A stretch of 64,000 nt of DNA, taken from NCBI RefSeq assembly GCF_038419845.1, contig NZ_JBCAQT010000015.1:1-64000 (forward strand). The letters are read 5' to 3'. Of this stretch, positions 6,951 through 17,000 are shown piece by piece. The position numbers were made by a program, and so were the translations under genes. Origin of the DNA: Marinimicrobium sp038419845 (lineage in GTDB: Bacteria > Pseudomonadota > Gammaproteobacteria > Pseudomonadales > Cellvibrionaceae). The notes under the pieces are model-generated. The model saw only the letters and a list, made by a program, of their open reading frames with translations. It was not told the origin of the DNA and did no database searches. Numbering within the stretch: position 1 is the first letter of the stretch; every line of letters begins with the position of its first letter.

Positions 6951-8531
6951 TCATAGCCCCTGGCTGCGGAGGTACTCGTCATATGAGCCATGAAAATCGA
7001 CCAGCCCGTCGGGTTTCATATCGATGATCCGGGTCGCCAGGGAGGAGACAAACTCCCGGTCGTGGCTGACGAAGATCAGGGTGCCGGGGTAGTTTTCCAG
7101 CGCCAGGTTGAGAGCCTCGATCGACTCCATGTCCAGGTGGTTCGTGGGCTCGTCCATCAGCAGCACATTGGGGTTGATCAGGCTCAGCTTGCCGAACAGC
7201 ATGCGACCCCGCTCGCCCCCGGAGATGACCCGCACCGACTTTCTCACATCGTCGTTGGAAAACAGCATCCGGCCCAGGGCGCCGCGCACCAGCTGTTCAT
7301 CGCCGGTGGTCCACTGCTGCATCCACTCGAACAGAGTCGCCTCATAGGCAAAGTCGTCGCTGTGGTCCTGGGCCACATAGCCCACCTCGGCCTGCTCGGC
7401 CCACTTGATGGTGCCCTGGTCGGGCTTCACATCCCCGTAGAGGCAGCGCAGCAGGGTGGTTTTACCCGCGCCATTGGGACCGATGATGGCAATGCGCTCA
7501 CCCGCCTCCACATGCAGGCTCAACTCCTCGAACAATGGCTTGTCGAACGCCTTGCCCGTTTTTTCCAGTACCACCGCCTGGCGGTGCAGCTTCTTGTTCT
7601 GGGAGAAGCGGATGAATGGGCTCACCCGGCTGGAGGGCTGAACCTCTTCGAGTTTGATCTTGTCCAGTTGCTTGGCCCGTGAGGTGGCCTGCTTGGCTTT
7701 GGAGGCGTTGGCGGAGAAGCGGCTGACGAAGGCCTGCAGGTCGGCAATCTGGGTCTTTTTCTTGGCGTTCTCGTTATGCAGCCGTTCGCGCGCCGCCGTG
7801 GAGGCGGTCATATAGTCATCGTAGTTGCCCGGGTAGAGGCGCAACTCACCATAATCCAGGTCCGCCATGTGGGTGCAGACGCTGTTGAGAAAGTGCCGGT
7901 CGTGAGAAATGATGATGATGGTACTGTTGCGCTGGGTCAGGACCCCTTCCAGCCAGCGGATGGTGTTGATGTCCAGGTTGTTGGTAGGCTCATCCAGCAG
8001 CAATACGTCCGGGTCGGAAAACAGCGCCTGGGCCAGCAGTACCCGCAGCTTCCAGCCCGGGGCGATGGCGCTCATGGGGCCGGTGTGCTGCTCTTCCGGA
8101 ATTTCCAGCCCCAGCAGCAGTTCGCCCGCCCGGGCCTCGGCGGTGTAGCCGTCCATTTCTGCGAACTGCACCTCCAGCTCGGCCACCTTCATGCCGTCGT
8201 CTTCACTCATTTCCGGCAGACTGTAAATGCGGTCGCGCTCGGCTTTGACCCTCCACAGCTCGGTGTGGCCCATGATTACCGTGTCCAGCACGCTGTACTC
8301 CTCAAAGGCAAACTGGTCCTGGCGCAGCATGCCCATCCGGACGTTGGGCTCCAGCATCACCTGTCCGCCCGAGGGTTCCAGATCGCCCCCCAGTATCTTC
8401 ATGAAGGTGGATTTGCCGCAACCATTGGCCCCGATCAGGCCGTAGCGGTTGCCGTTGTTGAACTTGGCGGAAACGTTTTCAAACAGGGGCTTGGCCCCAA
8501 ATTGCATGGTGATATTGGCGGTTGAGATCAC
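6951..8531 (-). CDS. ybiT: ABC-F family ATPase, YbiT-like
   Basis: 526 residues from a GTG at 8531, giving the family N-terminus ISTANITMQFGAKPLFENVS. Two ABC ATPase domains: first Walker A GLIGANGCGKSTFMK and Walker B VLLLDEPTNNLD with signature-like SAIAPGWKLRVLLA; second Walker A AIIGPNGAGKTTLLR, signature ISGGERGRML and Walker B VLLMDEPTNHLD. The linker between them is Lys/Arg/Ala rich (NASKAKQATSRAKQ), the ABC-F P-site tRNA interaction motif. No membrane segments, so it acts on the ribosome rather than as a transporter; EttA/YbiT-type factors modulate translation. Length matches E. coli YbiT (about 530). Single gene with no operon partner. Confidence 0.9.
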   Translation of the reverse strand: MISTANITMQFGAKPLFENVSAKFNNGNRYGLIGANGCGKSTFMKILGGDLEPSGGQVMLEPNVRMGMLRQDQFAFEEYSVLDTVIMGHTELWRVKAERDRIYSLPEMSEDDGMKVAELEVQFAEMDGYTAEARAGELLLGLEIPEEQHTGPMSAIAPGWKLRVLLAQALFSDPDVLLLDEPTNNLDINTIRWLEGVLTQRNSTIIIISHDRHFLNSVCTHMADLDYGELRLYPGNYDDYMTASTAARERLHNENAKKKTQIADLQAFVSRFSANASKAKQATSRAKQLDKIKLEEVQPSSRVSPFIRFSQNKKLHRQAVVLEKTGKAFDKPLFEELSLHVEAGERIAIIGPNGAGKTTLLRCLYGDVKPDQGTIKWAEQAEVGYVAQDHSDDFAYEATLFEWMQQWTTGDEQLVRGALGRMLFSNDDVRKSVRVISGGERGRMLFGKLSLINPNVLLMDEPTNHLDMESIEALNLALENYPGTLIFVSHDREFVSSLATRIIDMKPDGLVDFHGSYDEYLRSQGL

Positions 8532-8797
8532 AAATAGGGTCCAGCTGGGAAGTGGGCGCCGAGCCTGGGCGCGAAGGGAGCGCATTCTACCGGATATCCG
8601 CCCGCGCGCCTATGCCGCCGCGAAGCCCACAATGTGAAGTGATATGCAAAAAAATGCTCAGTTTGGGCGCTATGCTCTCGTTCTGTTATGATTTTTGTGC
8701 AATTTCATTTAGAGTATAAGCAGTGTCGGGTTCCTGGTTGTGCTAGCTGCAGTCGCCGACATATGTAATTTTTCATCCTTATGGAAGGAGTTTGACT

Positions 8798-9067
8798 ATG
8801 ATCGTGAAGAAACTAGCATCAATGAGTGGTATTGCCGTTCTGAGCCTGGGTCTGCTGGCTGGCTGTGCCACCAACAGCAGTGAAGTTGAGCAAGCGCAGA
8901 CCGATGCCGAGCGCGCACTGCAGGTGGCTGAAGAAGCGAAGCAGATCGCCCAAGAAGCGTCTCGCAAAGCCGACAGCGCTCAGTCCAGTGCCGATTCGGC
9001 CAACCAGTGCTGCCAGGACAACAGGCAGAAGCTGGATCGTGCCATGGAGCGCATGCAAGAGAAGTAA
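8798..9067 (+). CDS. Lpp/OprI-like alanine-zipper outer-membrane lipoprotein
   Basis: 89 residues from ATG 8798, which has AAGGAG seven bases upstream (a TTG six bases earlier is less likely). Signal peptide MIVKKLASMSGIAVLSLGLLAGC with lipobox L-A-G-C. The mature chain is an Ala-rich coiled coil with heptad spacing (EQAQTDAERALQVAEEAKQIAQEASRKAD), ending in CCQDNRQKLDRAMERMQEK. This is the Pseudomonas OprI pattern rather than E. coli Lpp; the C-terminal Lys could anchor peptidoglycan. Such lipoproteins are highly expressed structural links of the envelope. A strong hairpin terminator follows and an L,D-transpeptidase gene, a possible functional partner, converges on it. Confidence 0.88.
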   Translation: MIVKKLASMSGIAVLSLGLLAGCATNSSEVEQAQTDAERALQVAEEAKQIAQEASRKADSAQSSADSANQCCQDNRQKLDRAMERMQEK

Positions 9068-9076
9068 TCGCGCTCT

Positions 9077-9110
9077 GCATCCCCTCCGGCTCTCATTCCG
9101 GAGGGGATGC
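9077..9110. terminator. Bidirectional hairpin terminator
   Basis: Perfect 13-bp stem GCATCCCCTCCGG / CCGGAGGGGATGC with an eight-base loop, ten bases after the lipoprotein stop. It also overlaps the last codons of the convergent L,D-transpeptidase gene, so it probably ends both transcripts even though the T-tract is poor. Confidence 0.75.
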
Positions 9111-10055
9111 TGGTTTCCTGGAAATCACGTAGGGCATACCATCCGCCCGCTTGGCGACCTCGGTCACCCACTCCCAATCGACTGTTCCCTCCAGTTCGTC
9201 CCGGCGTTCCGTCAGTACATCGCTTATCCGCCGAATCAGCTCCCGTTCCCGATCAAACGCAGTTTCCTCTTCGCCGCCGTAGACACTCGGATGGACCTCC
9301 GCCATCAATGAGCCCCCGACCAGCGCCACCTTGATCGGTTGATCCACAATGACCACGGGCGTCTGCAGCGGAACCTGTTCCACCAGAGACTCGATATTTT
9401 CGGGGTAAAGCCGCACACACCCCTGGCTCACCCGCATTCCGATGCCGTCGGGGCGGTTGGTGCCGTGAATCAGATAGCCGGGAATGTCCAGCATCATGGC
9501 GTACTCGCCCAGCGGGTTGTCCGGCCCGGGCGGTATCGTGCGGGGGAGTTCTTTGCCCCGGGAGGCGTAGTCCGCCCGCACGTTCTCTGTCGGATACCAG
9601 GCCGGGTTGTGCATTTTCATGGTAATCCGGCTCTGGCCCGTAGGGGTCTGACGGTCGGCCCGGCCAATGCCCACGGGGTAGGTGGTGACCTGCGGCTCGC
9701 CGGTTTCGGGGGCGGTGTGAAAATAGTACAGGCGCATCTCGCCCCGGTTGAGCACGATGCCATCGCGCGGGGCATCGGGCAGCAGGAAGGAGGAGGGAAT
9801 GGTGACCGGATTGCCCACACCGGGCAGCCAGATATCCAGATGGGGGTTGGCGCGGCGTATTTCCTCATAACCCACGCCCTGCGCGCGGGCGATATCCATC
9901 AGGGTGTCTTCTTCCCCGACTTCGACGATCCGCACCTCTCCCACCCATTGAGTGTCCGGGGTTGGCAGTGGGAGTGTCTCGGCGCTGAGACCGGAGGAGG
10001 CCAGCAGCCATAGCAGCGGGACTGTGGCGAGAGAGGCGAGTTTCAGGGAATACAA
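9093..10055 (-). CDS. L,D-transpeptidase (YkuD/ErfK family)
   Basis: 320-residue periplasmic enzyme with signal peptide (about residues 1-25, LLWLLASSGLSAE). Residues 40-90 resemble a LysM-like cell-wall-binding segment (EEDTLMDIARAQGVGYEEIRRANP). The YkuD domain (about 98-235) has the catalytic motif HGTN at His197 and S-x-G-C-V-R-L with Cys213. These enzymes make 3-3 cross-links or attach Lpp to peptidoglycan; the convergent Lpp-like gene next door makes the second activity attractive but unproven. The C-terminal 80 residues are an unclassified charged helical tail. The most likely start is a TTG at 10055. It diverges from ahpC. Confidence 0.88.
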   Translation of the reverse strand: MYSLKLASLATVPLLWLLASSGLSAETLPLPTPDTQWVGEVRIVEVGEEDTLMDIARAQGVGYEEIRRANPHLDIWLPGVGNPVTIPSSFLLPDAPRDGIVLNRGEMRLYYFHTAPETGEPQVTTYPVGIGRADRQTPTGQSRITMKMHNPAWYPTENVRADYASRGKELPRTIPPGPDNPLGEYAMMLDIPGYLIHGTNRPDGIGMRVSQGCVRLYPENIESLVEQVPLQTPVVIVDQPIKVALVGGSLMAEVHPSVYGGEEETAFDRERELIRRISDVLTERRDELEGTVDWEWVTEVAKRADGMPYVISRKPASPPE

Positions 10056-10269
10056 GGTTTCACGGCTCCGGATGACGGGACTACGGCGACATCATAACCA
10101 GCACGGCCCACTATTTCGAGTAAATACGCGTTTACTATCCATTTTTGCCATGTGATTTGCCAAAGCTATCACAGCCATTGTTATTGCAAACTTCTATAAG
10201 AGGGCGTTGTCTCATAGTATATGCGGCGTTGCTTATCACAAACCCTTCTTAACAGATCAGGAGCAGTTA

Positions 10270-10836
10270 ATGTCTCGTTATATAGAATCCGAGTTGAAAC
10301 CCTTTGAAGCCAAGGCCTACCACAACGGTGAATTCATCGATGTGAACGATCACAACGTGAAAGGCAAGTGGGCGGTGTTCTTCTTCTATCCCGCTGACTT
10401 CACCTTCGTGTGTCCCACCGAGCTGGGCGACCTGGCCGACAACTATGCCGAGTTCCAGAAGCTGGGCGTGGAGATCTACTCGGTGTCCACCGACACCCAC
10501 TTTACTCACAAAGCCTGGCACGACTCGTCCGAGACCATCGGCAAGCTGCAGTTCCCGATGATCGCTGACCCCACGGGCAAGATCAGCCGCAACTTCAATG
10601 TCATGATCGAAGAAGACGGCGTCGCCGACCGCGGCACCTTTGTGATCAACCCGGAAGGCCGTATCCAGATCGTGGAAATCACCGCCGGCAGCATTGGCCG
10701 TGACGCCAGCGAACTGCTGCGCAAAATCAAGGCGGCCCAGTACATTGCCGCGCACCCCGGCGAAGTCTGCCCGGCCAAGTGGAAAGAAGGTGAAGAGACT
10801 CTGTCTCCCTCGCTGGATCTGGTGGGCAAGATCTAA
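10270..10836 (+). CDS. ahpC: Alkyl hydroperoxide reductase subunit C (2-Cys peroxiredoxin)
   Basis: 188 residues from ATG 10270 (AGGAG upstream), full length for AhpC. Peroxidatic Cys48 lies in PADFTFVCPTEL and the resolving Cys167 in HPGEVCPAKW; the GGLG-equivalent and YF-like C-terminal helices (SLDLVGKI) are present. It reduces hydrogen peroxide and organic hydroperoxides in the cytoplasm using electrons from AhpF, whose gene follows 82 bp downstream after an intergenic terminator. That arrangement should give more ahpC than ahpF transcript, as in other gammaproteobacteria. OxyR control is expected from the family, but only weak OxyR-like half sites are visible upstream. Confidence 0.96.
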   Translation: MSRYIESELKPFEAKAYHNGEFIDVNDHNVKGKWAVFFFYPADFTFVCPTELGDLADNYAEFQKLGVEIYSVSTDTHFTHKAWHDSSETIGKLQFPMIADPTGKISRNFNVMIEEDGVADRGTFVINPEGRIQIVEITAGSIGRDASELLRKIKAAQYIAAHPGEVCPAKWKEGEETLSPSLDLVGKI

Positions 10837-10861
10837 GTTTCATGATGGTGTGCATCATTTC

Positions 10862-10888
10862 AGCCCGCCTTCGGGCGGGCCTTTTTTT
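10862..10888 (+). terminator. Intrinsic terminator between ahpC and ahpF
   Basis: GC stem GCCCGCC / GGCGGGC with a TTCG tetraloop and a run of seven T. It lies 26 bases after the ahpC stop and 30 bases before ahpF, so partial readthrough probably sets the ahpC:ahpF ratio. Confidence 0.9.
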
Positions 10889-10918
10889 ACTTAAACGGTT
10901 AATACACAGGACACACTG

Positions 10919-12526
10919 ATGTTGGATGCCAACCTCAAAAAGCAGCTGGACACCTACTTGCAGAATATCGTCAAGCCGATCGAGATTCGTGTGTCCGGTA
11001 ATGACAGTGACAAGTCAAACGAATTGCAGAGTCTGGCCGAAGAAATTGCCGGGCTCTCGGACAGGATTGAACTCAGGTCCGGCGCCGGTGCGCGTCAGCC
11101 GGCCATGGCAATTGCCCCCACTGGCGAAGAGCCGCGGGTGAGCTTTGCCGGTATTCCCATGGGGCACGAGTTCACCTCGCTGGTTTTGGCCCTGTTGCAG
11201 GCTGGAGGGCATCCCTCCAAAGCCGATCCGGAGTTGCTGGAGCAGGTGCGTCAGCTTGAGGGAACCTTTCATTTTGAAACCTACATTTCCCTCTCCTGCC
11301 AGAACTGCCCGGACGTGGTGCAGGCGCTCAACCTGATGGCCCGCCTCAATCCCAACATCACCCACGAGATGATTGATGGTGCCCTGTTTCAGGAGGAAGT
11401 GGACGCGCGCCAGGTCATGGCTGTGCCGGCCGTCTACATGAACGGTGAGCACTTCGGTCAGGGCCGGATGAGTCTCCAGGAAATTGTGAACAAGCTCGAT
11501 ACGGGCGCAGCCGAGCGCAAAGCCGCGGCGTTGAGCGAGCGGGAGCCCTACGATGTACTGATTGTCGGTGGCGGCCCGGCGGGCGCGGCGGCCGCCATCT
11601 ATGCCGCGCGCAAAGGCGTGCGCACCGGCATGGTGGCCGAGCGTTTTGGTGGCCAGGTGATGGACACCTTGGGAATCGAGAACTTCATCTCGGTACCCTA
11701 CACTGAAGGCCCGAAGCTGTCGGCCGGTCTGGAACAGCACGTGAAAGAGTACGGGGTGGACATCATCACCGAGCAGCGGGTCGCGACTCTGCAGCGCAAG
11801 CGGATGATCGACCTGGAACTGCAAAGTGGCGCAACCCTGTCGAGCAAATCGGTGATTCTGGCCACCGGGGCCCGCTGGCGCGAGCTGGGTGTGCCGGGTG
11901 AGGACACCTATCGCACCAAGGGTGTGGCCTACTGCCCCCACTGCGACGGCCCCTTCTTCAAGGGCAAGGATGTTGCCGTGGTGGGCGGCGGTAACTCGGG
12001 TATCGAAGCGGCCATTGATCTGGCCGGTATCGTCCGGCACGTCACTGTGCTGGAGTTTGCCGATACCCTCAAAGCGGACGAGGTGCTGCAGCGCAAGGCC
12101 CAGTCGATGGACAACATCGACATCATTGCCAGTGCGCAGACCACGGAAATTCTGGGTGATGGCACCAAGGCCAATGGCCTGAAGTATACCGACCGCGCCA
12201 GTGGTGAGAGCAGACAGCTGGATGTGGCGGGCATTTTCATCCAGATTGGCCTGATTCCCAACACCGAATGGTTGCAGGGCAGTGATCTGGCGATGAACCG
12301 TTTTGGAGAAATCGAGATCGACGCACGCGGTGCCACCTCCATGCCGGGCGTATTCGCCGCGGGCGATGCCACCACTGTGCCCTACAAACAGATCGTGATT
12401 TCCATGGGCGCTGGGGCCACGGCGGCACTGAGTGCTTTCGATCACCTGATACGCAGCTCCATGTCGCTGGAGCCCGAGGAGGTCAAGGCGGACAGTGAGT
12501 CAGTGATGGAGGCCGAACCTGCGTAA
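10919..12526 (+). CDS. ahpF: Alkyl hydroperoxide reductase subunit F
   Basis: 535-residue flavoprotein disulfide reductase that passes electrons from NADH to AhpC. N-terminal double thioredoxin-fold domain (residues 1-200) with the redox pair Cys127/Cys130 (SCQNCPD); FAD-binding domain with VLIVGGGPAGAAAAIYAARKG; NAD-binding GGGNSGIEAAIDLAG; active-site disulfide Cys339/Cys342 in AYCPHCDG; C-terminal FAD motif GVFAAGDATTVPYKQ. Length matches the family (about 520). The C-terminal 15 residues (EEVKADSESVMEAEPA) are an acidic extension. Second gene of the ahpC-ahpF unit, followed by a strong terminator. Confidence 0.96.
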   Translation: MLDANLKKQLDTYLQNIVKPIEIRVSGNDSDKSNELQSLAEEIAGLSDRIELRSGAGARQPAMAIAPTGEEPRVSFAGIPMGHEFTSLVLALLQAGGHPSKADPELLEQVRQLEGTFHFETYISLSCQNCPDVVQALNLMARLNPNITHEMIDGALFQEEVDARQVMAVPAVYMNGEHFGQGRMSLQEIVNKLDTGAAERKAAALSEREPYDVLIVGGGPAGAAAAIYAARKGVRTGMVAERFGGQVMDTLGIENFISVPYTEGPKLSAGLEQHVKEYGVDIITEQRVATLQRKRMIDLELQSGATLSSKSVILATGARWRELGVPGEDTYRTKGVAYCPHCDGPFFKGKDVAVVGGGNSGIEAAIDLAGIVRHVTVLEFADTLKADEVLQRKAQSMDNIDIIASAQTTEILGDGTKANGLKYTDRASGESRQLDVAGIFIQIGLIPNTEWLQGSDLAMNRFGEIEIDARGATSMPGVFAAGDATTVPYKQIVISMGAGATAALSAFDHLIRSSMSLEPEEVKADSESVMEAEPA

Positions 12527-12551
12527 GCGCTTTCGCAAGCAACGGTACCGG

Positions 12552-12586
12552 AAAACGGGGCAGCCTTATTGAGGTTGCCCCGTTTT
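12552..12586. terminator. Bidirectional intrinsic terminator
   Basis: Stem AAAACGGGGCAGCC / GGTTGCCCCGTTTT with a seven-base loop and T-tract on the plus strand, A-tract on the other side, between convergent ahpF and the EEP-family gene. Confidence 0.88.
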
Positions 12587-12587
12587 T

Positions 12588-13796
12588 TTAGAGGGCGACG
12601 TCCACCCAGACCAGGCGGTGGTCGGAACTGCTCTCGCGGTCTTCCACCAGGTAGGCCAGCGGATGGTCCTTCGGGGGCCAGAAGATACCGCTGTCCAGAA
12701 TAGTCAGGTTGCTTGAGGGCAGAACGTAGTCGGCGCGCTGGCCCCAGCTGGCGGTATGCGACGGTGCATGGCGATTGTCCGGGCGCTGCTTCGCACCTCC
12801 CAGACTCTTGGGCTCGACCGGGGTGACACGGGGATGCTGCAACAGGGCGTTGATCGCCTCCGGTCGACTGTTGCCCTCCACCGGTGAGGCGTTCAGGTCG
12901 CCGACCACGACGAATCGGGCCGAAGAGTCGAGACCGCCCCTGATCCCCCGGTCGTCGTAAAGGTAGTCAGCCTCGCCAGCAATGTAATCCACCCAGAGGC
13001 GGATTTCGTCGTGATTGCGCCGACCGTTGCGATCCTCGGGACCATCAAACACCGGTGGCGTGGGGTGGCTGGCGAGCAGGTGCAGCGTCTGTTTGCCCAC
13101 CTCGATCGGCAGATCCCAGTGTGATTTGGACGATAGCCGGAACAGGCTCCAGACCTCGGGCGAGTAGTAGGGCGTGCCATCGGGCTCGGTGGGGATAAGC
13201 GCGGCGGGCATGTCCCGCCACTTGAACATTTGAAAGGTGCGAGCCCGCGGGATATTGATGGGGTAGCGGCTCAGCACCACCATGGCGTACTGGCCGGGAA
13301 AGTGACCATAGCCGTAAGTATCATCGGGGTGGCTGATGGTGCCATCGCCATCCACATCGACCGGCATCAGTTCGCCAGTGTTCACCGGCGCCAAGTAGAC
13401 GTGGGGGTAATGAATGGTTTTCTGCCCGGACTGCGAGCGTCCCAGGTACTGTTGTTGAAACTGATCAATGCCCTGGCGCTGCGGCTGGATATAATCGAAC
13501 TCGTTCAGCAACAGAATATCCGGCCGGACGCGCTGAATTATCTCTGCAATATTGCGAATCTGGGGGTGGTCACCGCTGGCGAGATGGCGCTTCAGTATGT
13601 CAGGACTCAGCGATAGTTCACTATCGGTATAGTTCTGCGCTTCCATGCTGACATTGAAGCTCGCGATGCGCAGACGCGGTGGCGGATCCCGCTCCGGTGT
13701 TGAGTCCCTGTCAGACATGGTACAGGCCATTCCCAGAAATACCGCTGCACCAAAAGGCGTCAGCCGGCGGATTAAGCACAAAAAGGTGGCAACCAT
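12588..13796 (-). CDS. Secreted endonuclease/exonuclease/phosphatase (EEP) family lipoprotein
   Basis: About 402 residues from ATG 13796, starting MVATFLCLIRRLTPFG and reaching a lipobox-like LGMAC, so exported and probably lipid-anchored. EEP-fold motifs are complete: RIASFNVSM (first metal Asn), LLLNEFDY (catalytic Glu), LASHPTPP, VVVGDLNASP (Asp/Asn pair) and SSDHRLVWVDV (Asp-His). An insertion VDVDGDGTISHPDD resembles a calcium-binding loop. The fold covers nucleases, phosphatases and phosphodiesterases; this subclass of large secreted enzymes is often a phosphodiesterase. It diverges from a TonB receptor across an array of PhoB-like direct repeats, suggesting a phosphate-scavenging role. 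Confidence 0.8.
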   Translation of the reverse strand: MVATFLCLIRRLTPFGAAVFLGMACTMSDRDSTPERDPPPRLRIASFNVSMEAQNYTDSELSLSPDILKRHLASGDHPQIRNIAEIIQRVRPDILLLNEFDYIQPQRQGIDQFQQQYLGRSQSGQKTIHYPHVYLAPVNTGELMPVDVDGDGTISHPDDTYGYGHFPGQYAMVVLSRYPINIPRARTFQMFKWRDMPAALIPTEPDGTPYYSPEVWSLFRLSSKSHWDLPIEVGKQTLHLLASHPTPPVFDGPEDRNGRRNHDEIRLWVDYIAGEADYLYDDRGIRGGLDSSARFVVVGDLNASPVEGNSRPEAINALLQHPRVTPVEPKSLGGAKQRPDNRHAPSHTASWGQRADYVLPSSNLTILDSGIFWPPKDHPLAYLVEDRESSSDHRLVWVDVAL

Positions 13797-13848
13797 GGTT
13801 TCCACTGTGGGCCATCTAAAAATCAGATAGTAGCGCTTTTCAATGCCG

Positions 13849-13897
13849 CTGTCATGGCCTCTCACCAGATGTCACAGAGTCGTCACATGGGCGTCAT
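13849..13897 (+). promoter_or_regulatory. Candidate PhoB binding array (five direct repeats)
   Basis: CTGTCAT (13849), CTCTCAC (13859), ATGTCAC (13869), TCGTCAC (13880) and GCGTCAT (13891) recur with a 10-11 bp period, the geometry of Pho boxes (CTGTCAT, 4-bp spacer). A -10-like TATAGT lies at 13919-13924, the sequence also found at phoA, but the gap from the last repeat is longer than usual. It can serve the plus-strand TonB receptor, the minus-strand EEP gene, or both. Confidence 0.55.
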
Positions 13898-14009
13898 CCC
13901 GTTTTAGCATTTCCTCCCTATAGTCATTGCCCAGACACGTGTGCATCCCCGGGCTCATCACCGACCAAGGGGCTGTTCACGGCAATTCTGGTAATCAGGG
14001 GAATGATGC

Positions 14010-17000
14010 ATGAAAAACGTTTTTACTCCAGGGGCCATCGGCCTGGCGATCGCGCTGGCCTCCGGCCTGGCGGCACCCACACTGGCCCAGGAAACCAGCT
14101 CGGCCATTCAGGGGATGGTCACCAACGCCAGCGGCAATCCGGTGGGCGATGCCACGATTGTGGTTACGCACCAGCCGACCAACAGCCGCGACCAGCTCAC
14201 CACCAACGATGCCGGCCGATTCTCGGCGCGAGGCCTGCGGGTGGGCGGGCCCTACACGGTCACCATCACCTCCGACGAGGGGCAGCGCACGATCGAAGAT
14301 GTGTACCTTTCGCTGGGCGATGACCAGTCTCTCAATGTTGTCCTTCGCTCTACCGCGACGGAAGACATTCTGGTCATGGGAAACATTCAGGAGCAGGATT
14401 TCGCCGCTGTGGGGCCGAGTTCCACTTTCGGTCTCGGGGATCTGCGCAACGCGCCGGCGATCAACCGCGATATCAAAGATGTGGTCAGGATTGACCCGCG
14501 CATCTATGTTGACGAGGGCTTCGCCGACTCTGTTCAGTGTGCCGGCGCGAACCCGCGATTCAACAGCCTGACGGTCGATGGCGTCCGGCTGAATGATAAT
14601 TTTGGCCTAAATAGCAACGGTTACCCCACCGAGCGTATGCCTTTTTCCTACGACGCGATCGAGCAGGTGTCGGTCGAGCTGGCTCCCTTTGATGTGCAGT
14701 ACGGCGGTTTCAGTGCCTGTAACATCAACGCGGTGACCAAGTCGGGCGAGAACGAGGTGAGCGGTTCCTTCTTCTTTGACTATACCGACGATTCAATGGG
14801 TGGCGACTCGCTTGAGGGCGATGATATCTCGATTGCCCCCTTTGACGAGCAGCGTTACGGCTTCTCCGCGGGTGCCCCGATCATCAAAGATAAACTGTTT
14901 ATCTTTGCCGCCTATGAAAAGCTCGAGGGCGTCAGCACCTTTGATCGCGGACCGGCTGATTCCAGCGTAGCTACCCCGGTGGAGGGTGTATCCCAGGCGC
15001 AAGTCGATGAGATCGACCGCATTGCCCGCGAACTCTACGACTATGATCCGGGCGGTTTGCCTTCCAGCCTGCCGGTGGAGGATGAAAAGCTGTTGGTGAA
15101 GCTCGACTGGAATATCAACGAGGATCACCGGGCGGCTCTCACCTACAACTACAACGACGGCTTCAGTATCGCGCAATCCGATGGCGACTCCGACGAGCTG
15201 GAGTTTTCCAATCATTACTATGAGCGTGGGGCGGAGCTCAATAGTTACGTCGGTCAGCTTTACTCGGACTGGACCGATCGCCTGTCGACCGAAGTGAAAC
15301 TCGGTTACCAGGAGCTCGACAACCGTCAGGAACCTCTGGGTGGCGTCGACTTCGGTGAAGTTCAGATCAGCACCGAAAATGATCCCAACAACGATGGCAC
15401 TCCCTCACGCGCGACCGTCTACCTGGGGGCGGACGATTCCCGTCATGCCAACAAGCTCACCTATGAATCTCTGAACCTGAAGTTGGCGGCCACTTATGCG
15501 CTGGACAACCAGACCTTTCTGTTTGGCTACGAACGGGAAGAGTTTGACGTGTTCAACATGTTCATCCAGGAGTCTGAGGGTGAGTATCGCTTTGGTTCAA
15601 TCGAGGACTTCGAAGCGGGCACACCCAATAGAATCACTTACGAAAATGCGTCCGGCACCAACGTCAAGTCTGATGCCGCCGCCGAGTTCGGGTATACCAT
15701 CAACACCTGGTATCTGCAGGATGAGTTCTATGTGGGGGCGGCCGATGTCAAGGTGGTGGCCGGTCTTCGCTATGATCTTTACGAGAGTGACGATCTGCCC
15801 GCCTGGAACCGGGATATTCTCAACACCTACGGACTGGACAATCAACAGAACCTGGATGGTAAAGACCTGTTGCAGCCGCGCCTCGGTTTCAACTGGGACG
15901 TTAATTCCCGGATGGAAGTGCACGGCGGTGTCGGCCTTTACTCGGGCGGTAACCCCAACGTGTGGATTTCCAACAACTACTCCAATGACGGTGTGACCCA
16001 GGTCGAGGTTCAGGATCGCTCGGGCGAGTCGGTGTTCGATATGGACTACACCGGTGAAGGACGTCCTATTTACGATATTCCCCAGGATCTCTTCGACTCC
16101 GTGGCGGCCGGTGAAGGCAGCGCCGGGGGCGTCAACCTGCTGGATCCAGACTTTGAAATTCCGTCGGCCTGGAAGTATGCGATCGGCGGCAGCTACGATT
16201 TCGGCAACGACCTTCTGGTGTCGACCGACCTGCTGTACAGCAAAAATCAGGACTCCGCCATCGTTTCAGACATTTCACGCGTGCAGACCGATACCGCCGT
16301 TGATGGTCGTCCGATCTACGGCAGCGTCGATGGCCGCAGCCAGGACTTCATGCTCACCAACGTCAAAGGGGATGCCGGTGAGTCTCTTACTTTCTCTCTG
16401 GGCTTGAGTAAAACCTTTGACTTCGGTCTGGAGACCGCCTTTGGTTACGCCTACACCGACTCGGAAGACGTCAACCCCATGACCAGTTCGGTGGCGTACT
16501 CCAACTACACCAACCTGGCGACCGCCGACCCGGAAAACCCCGGTCCGGCTACCTCGAACTACAACATTCCCCACCGTTTCACCGCGAAGCTAGCCTATGA
16601 AAGCAACTTCTTTGGAGACTACGCAACCCGGGTCACGCTCTTCGGTTCCGCTAACGAAGGTCGTCCCTACAGCTACACGTTCAATAATGGTTTCCTGTTT
16701 GGCGACTCCACCGGGTGGGTTGAGCGGCATCTGCTCTATGTGCCCACCGGGGTTGATGACGCAAATGTCGTATTTGGTGATGAGTTCGATACCGATGCCT
16801 TCTTTGCTTTTGTAGATTCGGAAGGACTGAAGCGGGGCGAAATCAGCCAGCGTAACGACTTCAACAGTGACTGGTGGGCCAAGTTTGACCTAAAGCTGGA
16901 GCAGGAACTGCCGGGTTTCATGAGCAACCATCGCTCTTCGCTTTACATGGTGGTGGAGAACCTGGGTAACCTGCTCAACGACGAGTGGGGCGTGCAGTAC

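Noticed and set aside
10183..10235. OxyR-like site upstream of ahpC (ATTGCAAACTTCTAT plus a weaker second half)
   Set aside because: Only about half of the consensus positions match and the second half site is poor; OxyR control is plausible from family knowledge but not supported strongly enough by sequence.
11015..12445. 476-codon frame antisense to ahpF
   Set aside because: Shadow frame; the peptide has no domain and the sense strand encodes a complete AhpF.
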